Below are positions 29,073 through 37,513 of a stretch of DNA of 64,000 nucleotides, in pieces. Location of the stretch: positions 1,116,001-1,180,000 of the forward strand of contig OZ242021.1 of NCBI GenBank assembly GCA_965204925.1. The letters run 5' to 3'. Below the pieces are notes generated by a model. It was not told the DNA's origin. It did not search any database and saw nothing but the letters and a program-made list of their open reading frames with translations. The position numbers and the translations under genes were made by a program. The stretch is from G963663315 sp965204925. Its GTDB lineage: Bacteria > Pseudomonadota > Gammaproteobacteria > Arenicellales > Poriferihabitantaceae. The first letter of the stretch is position 1, and each line of letters starts with the position of its first letter.

Positions 29073-30182
29073 TTAAAACTCGACCACGCTGCGGATCGAT
29101 TCTCCGGCGTGCATCAGGTCGAACGCATCGTTAATTCTGTCCAGCGGCATTTTATGGGTGATCAGATCGTCGATGTTTATCTTCCCCTCCATGTACCAAT
29201 CGACGATTTTCGGTACATCGGTGCGGCCGCGCGCCCCGCCGAACGCGGTGCCGCGCCAGACCCGTCCGGTGACGAGTTGAAACGGCCGCGTGCTGATTTC
29301 CTGGCCGGCTCCCGCCACTCCGATAATGATGCTTTCGCCCCATCCCTTGTGGCAGCATTCCAGCGCCTGGCGCATCAGGCCGGTATTGCCGACACATTCG
29401 AAGCTGTAGTCTGCGCCGCCGCCGGTAAGATCAACGATATAAGGCACCACATCCCCCTCGACCTCGGCGGGATTGACAAAGTGCGTCATGCCGAACTTTT
29501 CAGCCAGGGTCTGCCGCGCCGGGTTGATATCGACACCGACAATTTTATCCGCCCCGGCCAGCCGCGCGCCCTGTACCACATTCAGGCCGATACCACCCAG
29601 ACCGAAAATGACGACATTGTCGCCCGGGCGCACTTTGGCGGTATTGATCACCGCGCCAATGCCCGTGGTGACGCCGCATCCGATGTAGCAGACCTTGTCA
29701 AAAGGCGCATCGGGGCGAATTTTCGCCAGCGCAATTTCAGGCACAACCGTGTGGTTGGAAAAAGTCGATGTTCCCATGTAGTGAAACAGCTTCTGACGAC
29801 CGATCGAAAAGCGGCTGCTGCCGTCGGGCATGATCCCCTGCCCCTGGGTAACACGAATCGCCTGACACAGGTTGGTCTTTCCACTGGTGCAGTATTCGCA
29901 TTGCCGGCATTCGGGAGTGTACAGGGGAATCACGTGATCCCCTTCATTCACGCTGGTCACGCCTTCGCCCACCGCAACCACCACTCCGGCTCCCTCATGC
30001 CCCAGAATCGCCGGAAAAAGTCCCTCGGGGTCAGCGCCCGAACGGGTAAACTCATCGGTATGGCAAATCCCGGTCGCCTTGATTTCGACCAGTGCCTCGC
30101 CCGCTTTCGGGCCATCCAGATCGACCGTTTCTATTTCCAGGGGTTTGCCCGCCTCGTAAGCTACCGCCGCTTTCGTTTTCAT
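29073..30182 (-). CDS. frmA: S-(hydroxymethyl)glutathione dehydrogenase (class III alcohol dehydrogenase)
   Basis: Oxidises S-hydroxymethylglutathione, the adduct of formaldehyde and glutathione, to S-formylglutathione with NAD; it also reduces S-nitrosoglutathione. The 369-residue zinc enzyme shows catalytic-zinc ligands in ATGICHTDEFT and GHEGAGVV, four structural-zinc Cys in ECRQCEYCTSGKTNLC, and the Rossmann motif GLGGIGLNV. No S-formylglutathione hydrolase gene (frmB) lies next to it. It is divergent from glutathione reductase, which regenerates its cofactor thiol. Confidence 0.95.
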   Translation of the reverse strand: MKTKAAVAYEAGKPLEIETVDLDGPKAGEALVEIKATGICHTDEFTRSGADPEGLFPAILGHEGAGVVVAVGEGVTSVNEGDHVIPLYTPECRQCEYCTSGKTNLCQAIRVTQGQGIMPDGSSRFSIGRQKLFHYMGTSTFSNHTVVPEIALAKIRPDAPFDKVCYIGCGVTTGIGAVINTAKVRPGDNVVIFGLGGIGLNVVQGARLAGADKIVGVDINPARQTLAEKFGMTHFVNPAEVEGDVVPYIVDLTGGGADYSFECVGNTGLMRQALECCHKGWGESIIIGVAGAGQEISTRPFQLVTGRVWRGTAFGGARGRTDVPKIVDWYMEGKINIDDLITHKMPLDRINDAFDLMHAGESIRSVVEF

Positions 30183-30213
30183 CTCTATGTGCCCGGTTTA
30201 TCCAAGATGAGTA

Positions 30214-30242
30214 ATTATATACCTGCTTTTTGTCAGTGACAG
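30214..30242 (-). promoter_or_regulatory. sigma-70 promoter of frmA overlapped by an inverted repeat
   Basis: On the minus strand CTGTCA (30237-30242) and TATAAT (30214-30219) are separated by exactly 17 bases, a near-consensus promoter 31 bases before the frmA start. An 8-base perfect inverted repeat, TATACCTG (30218-30225) and CAGGTATA (30240-30247), covers both elements and would suit a repressor. A TATAAT on the plus strand (30244-30249) could be the -10 for gor, but its -35 is poor. Confidence 0.45.
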
Positions 30243-30353
30243 GTATAATCGTGGCTATTATGGAGAAAACCTGTTGGATATAACTGAAGACCGCAAGGTT
30301 GCGCAAATCACGCAGCCATGTGACGAAGGCTGGCGAAGAAACAGGAGCAGCTT

Positions 30354-31718
30354 TTGAAGAGTAAACAGTATGATTTTATCGTCATTGGCGGGGGCAGCGG
30401 CGGTATCGCTTCGGCCCGGCGGGCAGCGCAATACGGAGCGCAGGTCTTGTTGATCGAGGCGGGTCGGCTGGGAGGCACCTGTGTCAATGTCGGATGTGTA
30501 CCGAAAAAGGTCATGTGGAACACGTCGCAGATCGGGGAAACACTGCAAATGGCGGGGCATTACGGGTTTGACATTACCGAAAACGGCTTCGACTGGCCGT
30601 TGCTCAAGTCCTCCAGGGATAGCTATATCAAACGGCTCAATGACATCTACCGGCGTAATCTGGATCAGTCCGGCGTGGAGGTCGTGGAGGGAGTGGCCGG
30701 ATTTGTGGACGGGCGCACCGTTCGTGTGAACGGAAACGATTATTCAGCCTGCCACATCCTCATTGCCACGGGCGGCAGCCCCACCGTTCCGGACATTGCC
30801 GGCGCCCGCTACGGTATTACCAGCGATGGATTTTTCGATCTGGATCATCAGCCGCGCGCAATACTGGTGATCGGCGCGGGCTATATCGCGACCGAGTTGG
30901 CCGGGTTGATGCGCGGGCTGGGCAGCCGCGTGTCGGTTCTCTTGCGCAAGGATAAACTGTTACGAACATTCGACCATGATATACAACAGGCGGTCATGCA
31001 GGAGATGGCCGCGGCGGGCATTGAAATTCTTCCCAACGTTGTAATCGCTTCCCTGGTCAGCAATTCCGGAAGCCTCGGATACCGCGATCGGGATGGATCA
31101 GGCAAGGACGGTTACGACTGCATTATCTGGGCGGTCGGTCGTCATCCGCGGGTGGAGCGACTTGCTGTTGATGGGGCCGGAGTCGGTATCGACGCGCGCG
31201 GATATATTGAAGTCGATCAGTTTCAGAACACTACGGCAAGCGGCATTTATGCCGTTGGCGATGTGACCGGCAGGGCGCAATTGACGCCAGTGGCGATCGC
31301 CGCGGGGCGCCGGTTGTCCGACCGGCTGTTTGGCGATCAGCCGCAGGCGAAACTCGACTACAGCAATATTCCCACCGTCATTTTTTCGCATCCCCCGGTC
31401 GGTACGGTCGGCTTGTCGGAAGCCGGCGCTGTGGAAAAATACGGCAACGATACGATCCGGGTATACAAAAACCGGTTCGTTGATATGTATTTCGCGGTCG
31501 CCGAACATAAACCGCGAACACTATTGAAGCTGATTGTGCAAGGTGAAAACGAGAAGGTGGTCGGCTGCCATGTGGTCGGTCGCGGCGCCGATGAAATGAT
31601 CCAGGGGTTTGCGGTCGCAATCAGGATGGGGGCGACCAAAAGGGACTTCGACAACACGGTCGCTATTCATCCCACCGCGGCGGAAGAGCTGGTAACACTC
31701 ACGTCATCCCCCTCCTGA
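30354..31718 (+). CDS. gor: glutathione-disulfide reductase
   Basis: FAD enzyme of 454 residues reducing oxidised glutathione with NADPH. The FAD motif IVIGGGSGGIASARRA starts near residue 8. The redox-active disulfide is in GGTCVNVGCVPKKVMW. The NADPH motif is VIGAGYIATELAG. The C-terminal HPTAAEELVTL holds the catalytic His. The start is TTG: AGGAG is well placed seven bases upstream and the next in-frame ATG would cut the FAD fold. Confidence 0.95.
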   Translation: MKSKQYDFIVIGGGSGGIASARRAAQYGAQVLLIEAGRLGGTCVNVGCVPKKVMWNTSQIGETLQMAGHYGFDITENGFDWPLLKSSRDSYIKRLNDIYRRNLDQSGVEVVEGVAGFVDGRTVRVNGNDYSACHILIATGGSPTVPDIAGARYGITSDGFFDLDHQPRAILVIGAGYIATELAGLMRGLGSRVSVLLRKDKLLRTFDHDIQQAVMQEMAAAGIEILPNVVIASLVSNSGSLGYRDRDGSGKDGYDCIIWAVGRHPRVERLAVDGAGVGIDARGYIEVDQFQNTTASGIYAVGDVTGRAQLTPVAIAAGRRLSDRLFGDQPQAKLDYSNIPTVIFSHPPVGTVGLSEAGAVEKYGNDTIRVYKNRFVDMYFAVAEHKPRTLLKLIVQGENEKVVGCHVVGRGADEMIQGFAVAIRMGATKRDFDNTVAIHPTAAEELVTLTSSPS

Positions 31719-31767
31719 CCGTTGCCGGGACGTCTTTGTGATTTTCGCCTGTCCCGCCGCGACCGCG

Positions 31768-33078
31768 CTATTCCGCCAGTTTCGGGTCGTGGGGAAAGTG
31801 ACTCAGTAATTCATAGCCGTCTTCGGTGATGACGACCTGCTCCTCGAGTTTCACGCCCTCCTTGCCGCCGGTTTCGCCAATATACGCTTCGACGGTCAAA
31901 CACATACCCGGCTTGAGAACACCGTCATAACCGTTCGACTCCCACCCCTCGGGATAAAAGATTGCGGGATATTCATCGCATAGCCCGACACCATGATATT
32001 TCACCCCGTACTGCAACTCACGGTACTTCGGGTCCAGCCGATTACCGCCGAACGTCATCTCCCTGAATGTGAGACCGGGCTTCAATGCCTCCATGTTTTC
32101 CATAATGTGTTCCCGGGCCACCCGGAAAAGCTGCTTTTGCTCTTTGCTGGCGCGGCAATCGCCGGCAACCCAGCTGCGCGATATGTCGACACAATATCCA
32201 TAGACACCGACCAGGTCCGTGTCGAGAGCGACCATGTCTTGCGGCTGGATGATACGCGGCCCGCATTCGGCCATCCATGGATTGGTGCGCGGCCCGGAAG
32301 ACAGGATTCGGGTCTCAATCCAGTCGCCGCCCCGCTTGATATTGCCTGCATGCAGGTATGCCCACAGCTCACTCTCGCTGATACCGGGCCGGATTGCAGC
32401 CTCGAACTCGTGCAATGCGGCATCGCAGGCAGCGATGGCACAGCGCATGGCCTTCAGTTCATTTTCATTTTTGATCTCCCTGGCCGTTTCCATCATGGCC
32501 ATTCCGGGCATAATCCCGATCCCGACCCGATCCAATGCACGCACCCCGGCAACTTCCAGTTTGTCCACTGCAAGCCGGCGGTTGCCGGCGCCGTGCTGTC
32601 GCAGCAGCTGATCCACTTCGAGGGCGAACTTCTGTGCGAACTCGTCACATCGACTGCCGCCGGAAAAATAGAAAAACCCGGACAGAGTCCTGATTTCATC
32701 GATCAACGGGAGATGCTCGCTCAAATGCCGACATTTACGAAAATCGAACAGAACGACCGGGCCGTCAGTGGCTATGAAGCAGCATCTGGCCGCATTGTGG
32801 GTAATCCACAGCTGCATGTTCGTGCTGTCGGTGGCATAACGTACATTCAGCGGGTCGAACAGCAAGGCGCCCGCATAATCGTTTTTTCGCAACTGCCCCC
32901 TGACCCGTTCCAGGCGATATTCCCTGAGCGCCTGCATATCCGGCGCTTCCACCCCTGACGCCGCCCATTCATCAAAAGCCAGCTGGGTCGGACCAATTTC
33001 AATGCGATCATTGTCGGCAGGCGTATTATCCGGCTTGCGCATGAAACTCCCGCGCAACGCGCTTTGTCTTGTCTGCAT
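31768..33078 (-). CDS. dddP: DMSP lyase DddP (M24 metallopeptidase fold)
   Basis: Cleaves dimethylsulfoniopropionate to dimethyl sulfide and acrylate. The 436-residue protein has a creatinase/M24 fold but carries stretches I recognise from Roseobacter DddP: DNDRIEIGPTQLAF, YATDSTNMQLW, and RGGDWIETRILSSGPRTNPW. Metal ligands Asp286, Asp288, Asp298, His362, Glu397 and Glu412, and catalytic Asp368, all sit at a constant offset of nine from the residues I recall from the Ruegeria lacuscaerulensis structure. The ATG at 33078 gives the expected N-terminal length; an ATG at 33042 is possible. It is preceded by acuI, whose product removes the toxic acrylate derivative. Confidence 0.9.
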   Translation of the reverse strand: MQTRQSALRGSFMRKPDNTPADNDRIEIGPTQLAFDEWAASGVEAPDMQALREYRLERVRGQLRKNDYAGALLFDPLNVRYATDSTNMQLWITHNAARCCFIATDGPVVLFDFRKCRHLSEHLPLIDEIRTLSGFFYFSGGSRCDEFAQKFALEVDQLLRQHGAGNRRLAVDKLEVAGVRALDRVGIGIMPGMAMMETAREIKNENELKAMRCAIAACDAALHEFEAAIRPGISESELWAYLHAGNIKRGGDWIETRILSSGPRTNPWMAECGPRIIQPQDMVALDTDLVGVYGYCVDISRSWVAGDCRASKEQKQLFRVAREHIMENMEALKPGLTFREMTFGGNRLDPKYRELQYGVKYHGVGLCDEYPAIFYPEGWESNGYDGVLKPGMCLTVEAYIGETGGKEGVKLEEQVVITEDGYELLSHFPHDPKLAE

Positions 33079-33166
33079 GGCTGCGGGCGCCTCTCTCCTG
33101 AAGTAAAAGTGAAGCGAAAATAAAGCAAAAACCGAGTGAAAATCAAATAAAAATCGAACGATCCAG

Positions 33167-34159
33167 TCAGTCCTGTATGCGGATGACAGTTCTTCCGAAG
33201 TTACTGCCGTCCAGATAACCGCCGAACGTTTCAGCGAGATTTTCGAAGTCCACGACACGAGTCAGAATCTTGTCCAGATTCCGCGGCCTGAGGTCTCCTC
33301 CCAGCCTGTTCCACAGATCGGAACGCATTCGGGACGGCATTTCAATCGAATTTATCCCCAGCAGTGAAACCCCCCTCAGGATAAATGGCATGACCGTTGT
33401 ATTCAGCCGGAAATCATCCACGAGCCCGATGCTGGCGATATTTCCCCAGGGTTTCACGGTGCGGGTCAGCCAGGCCAGCGTCTCCCCTCCCGCATTATCC
33501 ACGGCCCCGCCCCAGATTGCCTTTTCCAGAGGGCGGCTTCCCGGATTGATTTCATGCCGATCCACAAAATCGGTCGCTCCAAGCCGGCCGAGAAATTCAT
33601 ATTGCTCCTTTTTGCCGGTAAACGCGGTCACCTGATACCCCCTGGAAGACAGAATATCAATCGCAATCGATCCAACGCCTCCGGTTGCCCCCGTAACCAC
33701 AACCGGTCCATGCCCGGGGGTCTGGCCGTTTTGTTCCATACGCATGACAGCCATGGCGGCGGTGAATCCGGCAGTACCCAGTATCATCGCCTGCTTCAGG
33801 CTCAATCCGGCTGGCAGAGGCACGACCCAATCCCCTTTCACCCGGGCCACTTCCGAATACCCGCCATCGGACGTTTCCGATAATCCGCATCCGGCGACCA
33901 GCACCTCATCCCCTTCCCGGTAGCGGTTATCGCTCGACTCAATCACCACGCCGGACAAATCAATGCCCCCGTTCAGTGGATATTGCCGGAGAATTTTTCC
34001 CTTGCCTGTGGCCGCCAGTACATCCTTGTAATTCACTCCCGACCACTTGACACTGATGACAACGTCTCCCGCGGTCAGATCATCCAGCGTAAGTTGTCGG
34101 AAACCCGCTGTAATTTGTTTTTCGATCTCGTCTATCCTGTATGCGTTGAATGAATTCAT
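33167..34159 (-). CDS. acuI: acryloyl-CoA reductase (NADPH), medium-chain dehydrogenase family
   Basis: Reduces acryloyl-CoA, formed from the acrylate released by DMSP cleavage, to propionyl-CoA. The 330-residue protein is a zinc-free medium-chain reductase of the YhdH/AcuI group. It has SVKWSGVNYKDVLAATGKG near the N-terminus, NADPH motif TGATGGVGSIAID and a conserved DNAGGETLAW. Location directly upstream of dddP on the same strand makes the AcuI role likely. It starts 27 bases after pgpA, so it may be read from the rib-nusB-pgpA transcript. Confidence 0.88.
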   Translation of the reverse strand: MNSFNAYRIDEIEKQITAGFRQLTLDDLTAGDVVISVKWSGVNYKDVLAATGKGKILRQYPLNGGIDLSGVVIESSDNRYREGDEVLVAGCGLSETSDGGYSEVARVKGDWVVPLPAGLSLKQAMILGTAGFTAAMAVMRMEQNGQTPGHGPVVVTGATGGVGSIAIDILSSRGYQVTAFTGKKEQYEFLGRLGATDFVDRHEINPGSRPLEKAIWGGAVDNAGGETLAWLTRTVKPWGNIASIGLVDDFRLNTTVMPFILRGVSLLGINSIEMPSRMRSDLWNRLGGDLRPRNLDKILTRVVDFENLAETFGGYLDGSNFGRTVIRIQD

Positions 34160-34186
34160 GATAAAGACTCCGCGTGGTGGCTGAAG

Positions 34187-34654
34187 TTACAGGTAATGCA
34201 GTATGACCAGCAGGGAAACATTGGCCAGTATGCCGGCTGCTGCGTCATCCAGCATGATGCCCGCGCCTCCCCGTATTTTCCGGTCGAGCGCACGGATTGG
34301 CCAAGGCTTCAGAATGTCGAATAGCCGAAACAGAACGAATCCCAGCAACAGGTTGAGCGCCTGCGGCGGAATCAGGGCCATTGTAATGAGCATGCCTGTG
34401 ACCTCATCCCAGACAATGGCCGGATGATCATGAGTATCAAGTGAATCGGCCGCCGCCCGGCAAATGAAGATCCCGCACAGAAAGCAAACCAGGGTCGCTG
34501 AAAGATAAATAAAATCCGAAACTCCGGACAATGCCCATACCAGAGCAACCCCGAACACGCTGCCCCAGGTACCCGGAGCAAAGGGCAACATTCCACTACC
34601 GAGGCCCAGCCCAAGCAGATTGGAAGGAGGGGAAACCAGATTATGAAAGGTCAA
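34187..34654 (-). CDS. pgpA: phosphatidylglycerophosphatase A
   Basis: Inner-membrane phosphatase that makes phosphatidylglycerol from its phosphate. Signature blocks are GSGMLPFAPGTWGS near the N-terminus, IVWDEVTGMLI in the middle and RLFDILKPWPIR followed by GGAGIMLDD near the C-terminus, with about three or four membrane helices. The start is uncertain. A TTG at 34654 overlaps nusB by 14 bases and gives 155 residues. An ATG at 34702 gives 171 residues, as in E. coli, but overlaps nusB by 62 bases and lacks a ribosome-binding site. Confidence 0.88.
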   Translation of the reverse strand: MTFHNLVSPPSNLLGLGLGSGMLPFAPGTWGSVFGVALVWALSGVSDFIYLSATLVCFLCGIFICRAAADSLDTHDHPAIVWDEVTGMLITMALIPPQALNLLLGFVLFRLFDILKPWPIRALDRKIRGGAGIMLDDAAAGILANVSLLVILHYL

Positions 34655-35069
34655 CCCGGGGATGTCCCCTGACCTCTTTTGCGACCTTGTCCAGTACACC
34701 ATTAACGTATTTATATCCGTGTTCAGAGGCGAAAACCCTGGCAAGACCGACCGCCTCATCAATGATCACATTGACAGGCGTGTCAGCCTCATATTTCAAT
34801 TCATAGGCCCCCACCCGCAGGATCGCATGTTCAATCAAATCCACTCTTTCCAACTCACGGTCCAGGAAACAGGATAACAAACGGTCTATCTCCGGGGCAT
34901 GGCGTGGAATCCATTTGATCAGCTCCTGGAAATAATCGAGATGGCGGTCCGCCAGATTCTGATTGCGGATGAAACTGCTTTCAATTTCCGCCGGGGGCTG
35001 ACCGGTGACCTGCCATTGATACAGCGCCTGCACCGCGCACGATCTGGCAAGATGCCGACTGTTTCTCAT
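34641..35069 (-). CDS. nusB: transcription antitermination factor NusB
   Basis: All-helical 142-residue RNA-binding protein that works with NusE (S10) in antitermination on rRNA operons. Recognisable features are the N-terminal RHLARSCAVQALYQWQVTG, IDRLLSCFLDRELERVDLIE and the C-terminal VIIDEAVGLARVFAS. It shares its first bases with the end of ribH. The ribH-nusB pairing is conserved across many bacteria; thiL, which often lies between nusB and pgpA, is missing here. Confidence 0.95.
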   Translation of the reverse strand: MRNSRHLARSCAVQALYQWQVTGQPPAEIESSFIRNQNLADRHLDYFQELIKWIPRHAPEIDRLLSCFLDRELERVDLIEHAILRVGAYELKYEADTPVNVIIDEAVGLARVFASEHGYKYVNGVLDKVAKEVRGHPRVDLS

Positions 35070-35551
35070 TACCCATCCCCGGTCAGGGTTTCCAGGGAGT
35101 CCATGAGGCTGACCATTTCCAGCGCCGCCAGCGCCGCATCGGCGCCCTTGTTGCCCGATTTTGTTCCGGCCCTCTCGATCGCCTGCTCCAGGGTATCGGT
35201 AGTCAGTACGCCAAATATGACCGGCGCTCCCCCCTCACTCCCCAATCTTGCGATGCCCTTGGCGCACTCACCGGCAACATAATCGAAGTGCGGGGTGGCG
35301 CCGCGTATCACCGCTCCCAGGGTAATCACCGCCGACCAGCGATTCGAACGCGCCAGTTTTCCGGCTATAACCGGAATTTCGAAGGCGCCGGGAACCCAGA
35401 TGCAGTCAACATCCGCTTCCGCTATGCCGTGGCGGACAAGGGTATCCATTGCGCCGGCAACCAGCCTGTCCGTTATGAAGTGATTGAACCGGGCCGCAAC
35501 GATCGCGTACCTGCCTTTACAATCCACAAAATTTCCACTTATCTCATTCAT
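35069..35551 (-). CDS. ribH: 6,7-dimethyl-8-ribityllumazine synthase
   Basis: Joins the ribityl pyrimidine with 3,4-dihydroxy-2-butanone 4-phosphate in the penultimate step of riboflavin synthesis; it assembles into a capsid-like 60-mer or a pentamer. Typical blocks are WVPGAFEIPVIAGKLA near residue 51 and GAVIRGATPHFDYVAGE near 78-94, the latter with the catalytic His. The length of 160 residues is normal. It is placed between ribBA and nusB. Confidence 0.95.
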   Translation of the reverse strand: MNEISGNFVDCKGRYAIVAARFNHFITDRLVAGAMDTLVRHGIAEADVDCIWVPGAFEIPVIAGKLARSNRWSAVITLGAVIRGATPHFDYVAGECAKGIARLGSEGGAPVIFGVLTTDTLEQAIERAGTKSGNKGADAALAALEMVSLMDSLETLTGDG

Positions 35552-35583
35552 TATCGCAGGGACAGGTCAAGGGGGAAGCCTGT

Positions 35584-36831
35584 TCATTTCGCCGCAGGGA
35601 AAGGCTCCGGCGCCTGCCCCTCGGCGGGCCCGGTTTGCCTGATCTGCTCATGTTGTTTGTTCCAGTCCGTCAACTGCTGCGGGGTTTCGATATAGTCGAG
35701 CACTTCCAGGCCAAACCCGGAAAGGGCGTGGGCTTTCTTTTTCCGTCCAAGCGCTACAATCCGGCTGACGCGCAGGTCGGCGAGGATTTGTCCACCCGCC
35801 CCCAGCATTCTGAGATTCTCGGCATGATTTTCATGATCCGGGGTAATTTCCGCCGACTCGGCTTCTCGCGACTGGATAGCCATCATATCGCCATGCAGGG
35901 AAATACGGTTCACCAGCTCTTCTATCTTTTCATTGTAGGAAAGAATGATGATCACGCCTGCGTCCTGACCGGATATGATCTCAATCGCATTTTCCAGAGT
36001 CCAGCTCCATGGTGAAGAAGGACTCAGCACGACATCCAGCAATCCGCGATGGATATGTACGCGCACAGGTATGACCCGGCGCGGCGCTATCGTACCCTTG
36101 ACGAGGGCAAGATGGGTTCCCCCTTTCTCTACGTCATGGTATACGAATGAACGAAATTTCCCCGGCTTCAGGTCTAGGTGACTTTCCGACACCCGGCGAA
36201 CGGTGGGGTTGTTTTGCAGTCGATAACGGATCAAATCGGCGATCGCGCCAATTTTCAGTCCATGCTTGCGCGAGTATTCAATCAAATCGGGCAATCGCGC
36301 CATACTGCCGTCATCTTTCAGGATTTCACAAATGACACTGGAAGGCTCATAGCCGCATAATCTGGCCATATCCACGCTTGCTTCCGTATGGCCTGCGCGG
36401 GTCAACACCCCGCCGGTCTGGGCCTTGATCGGAAATATGTGCCCGGGAGTGACAATATCATCGGGCCTGGCGCCGGCGCTCACCGCCGCTCGCACAGTCA
36501 TGGCGCGGTCCTGTGCGGAAATGCCGGTGGTTACTCCTTTGGCAGCCTCTATCGAAACGGTAAAGTTGGTTGCAAAACGGGCATTGTTCCTGCTTACCAT
36601 CAATGGCAGTTCAAGCTGATTGCAGCGCTCTTCGGTCAGTGTCAGACAAATCAGCCCGCGCCCCTCCGATGCCATGAAATTGATGTGTTCCGCGGTGACG
36701 CATTGTGACGCTACGAGCAGATCCCCCTCATTTTCCCGATCCTGATCATCGACCATGATTACCATCCTGCCCTGGCGGTAATCTTCCAGCACATCTTCGA
36801 TCCGGTTTATGGCAAGTAGCTCTTTATTCAT
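35584..36831 (-). CDS. ribBA: 3,4-dihydroxy-2-butanone-4-phosphate synthase with degenerate GTP cyclohydrolase II domain
   Basis: The N-terminal domain (to about residue 205) is a complete DHBP synthase: VMVDDQDRENEGDL-like acidic metal motif, EGRGLICLTL and HTEASVDMARLCGYEP. The C-terminal half is folded like GTP cyclohydrolase II but the expected zinc motif with three cysteines is gone; the stretch reads RVHIHRGLLDVVLSPSSPWS. The second domain is therefore probably inactive. Such RibB proteins with a dead RibA-like domain are known in gammaproteobacteria, and a separate ribA should exist elsewhere. Confidence 0.9.
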   Translation of the reverse strand: MNKELLAINRIEDVLEDYRQGRMVIMVDDQDRENEGDLLVASQCVTAEHINFMASEGRGLICLTLTEERCNQLELPLMVSRNNARFATNFTVSIEAAKGVTTGISAQDRAMTVRAAVSAGARPDDIVTPGHIFPIKAQTGGVLTRAGHTEASVDMARLCGYEPSSVICEILKDDGSMARLPDLIEYSRKHGLKIGAIADLIRYRLQNNPTVRRVSESHLDLKPGKFRSFVYHDVEKGGTHLALVKGTIAPRRVIPVRVHIHRGLLDVVLSPSSPWSWTLENAIEIISGQDAGVIIILSYNEKIEELVNRISLHGDMMAIQSREAESAEITPDHENHAENLRMLGAGGQILADLRVSRIVALGRKKKAHALSGFGLEVLDYIETPQQLTDWNKQHEQIRQTGPAEGQAPEPFPAAK

Positions 36832-36839
36832 GCTCGTGT

Positions 36840-37490
36840 TTACCGATTCCCCGGGTGCGCGACGTTGAAGCGGCTGTCGAAGCGACCCATCCGATCAATA
36901 TAACGCGCAATCTGATCAACTTCAATGTGTACCCCATCTCCTTCATCAAGTTTTCCCAGAGTGGTATTTTCAAGCGTATGGGGGATCAGCGCAACCTCGA
37001 ATGTCGTCTGCTCCCGCTCATCCGAAACCCGGTTGCTGGTCAGGCTTACTCCGTTAATCGCGACAGAACCCTTGTGTGCGACGTATCGTCCGATCATGTG
37101 CCCGACCGCAAAGAAAAAGGTCGCAAATTTTGCCCCGTCCCTGCGTTTTGTCAAGGTGGCAAGACCGTCGACGTGACCGCATAGCAGATGCCCTCCAAGC
37201 GGTGTCTGAAGGGTCAGGGCGGTTTCCAGATTGACTTCAGCGCCGTGTTGCCAGGTTTGCATGAGACATTTTGACAGCGTTTCCTGCGATATATCGAAAC
37301 GCAGGAGCGCATCTTCCACGCCGGTCACAGTCAGGCAGGCGCCATTGACGGAGATACTGTCGCCCAATGATATACGCTGCGGGTCGAGGCGGCCGCATCT
37401 GCCTCCCGGCCTTATTGCGAGTTCCATGCCGTCGGGCGTCGGGCGCCCGAAAACAACTTCGCCGATACATTGAATGATTCCGGTAAACAC
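36840..37490 (-). CDS. ribE: riboflavin synthase, alpha subunit
   Basis: Dismutates two lumazine molecules to riboflavin. The 216-residue protein begins with the hallmark MFTGIIQCIGEV and has two similar lumazine-binding halves, shown by GDSISVNGACLTVTG and GSVAINGVSLTSN. It lies between ribD and ribBA in a tight operon with gaps of about 8 and 23 bases. Confidence 0.95.
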   Translation of the reverse strand: MFTGIIQCIGEVVFGRPTPDGMELAIRPGGRCGRLDPQRISLGDSISVNGACLTVTGVEDALLRFDISQETLSKCLMQTWQHGAEVNLETALTLQTPLGGHLLCGHVDGLATLTKRRDGAKFATFFFAVGHMIGRYVAHKGSVAINGVSLTSNRVSDEREQTTFEVALIPHTLENTTLGKLDEGDGVHIEVDQIARYIDRMGRFDSRFNVAHPGNR

Positions 37491-37513
37491 GATAGCGGCC
37501 CCGCCAATCCGGG

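Noticed and set aside
29109..30239. 376-codon open frame opposite frmA
   Set aside because: The minus-strand frmA is complete with all zinc motifs, so this is a shadow frame.
31993..32958. 321-codon open frame opposite dddP
   Set aside because: No motif or homology recognised; dddP on the other strand explains the region fully.
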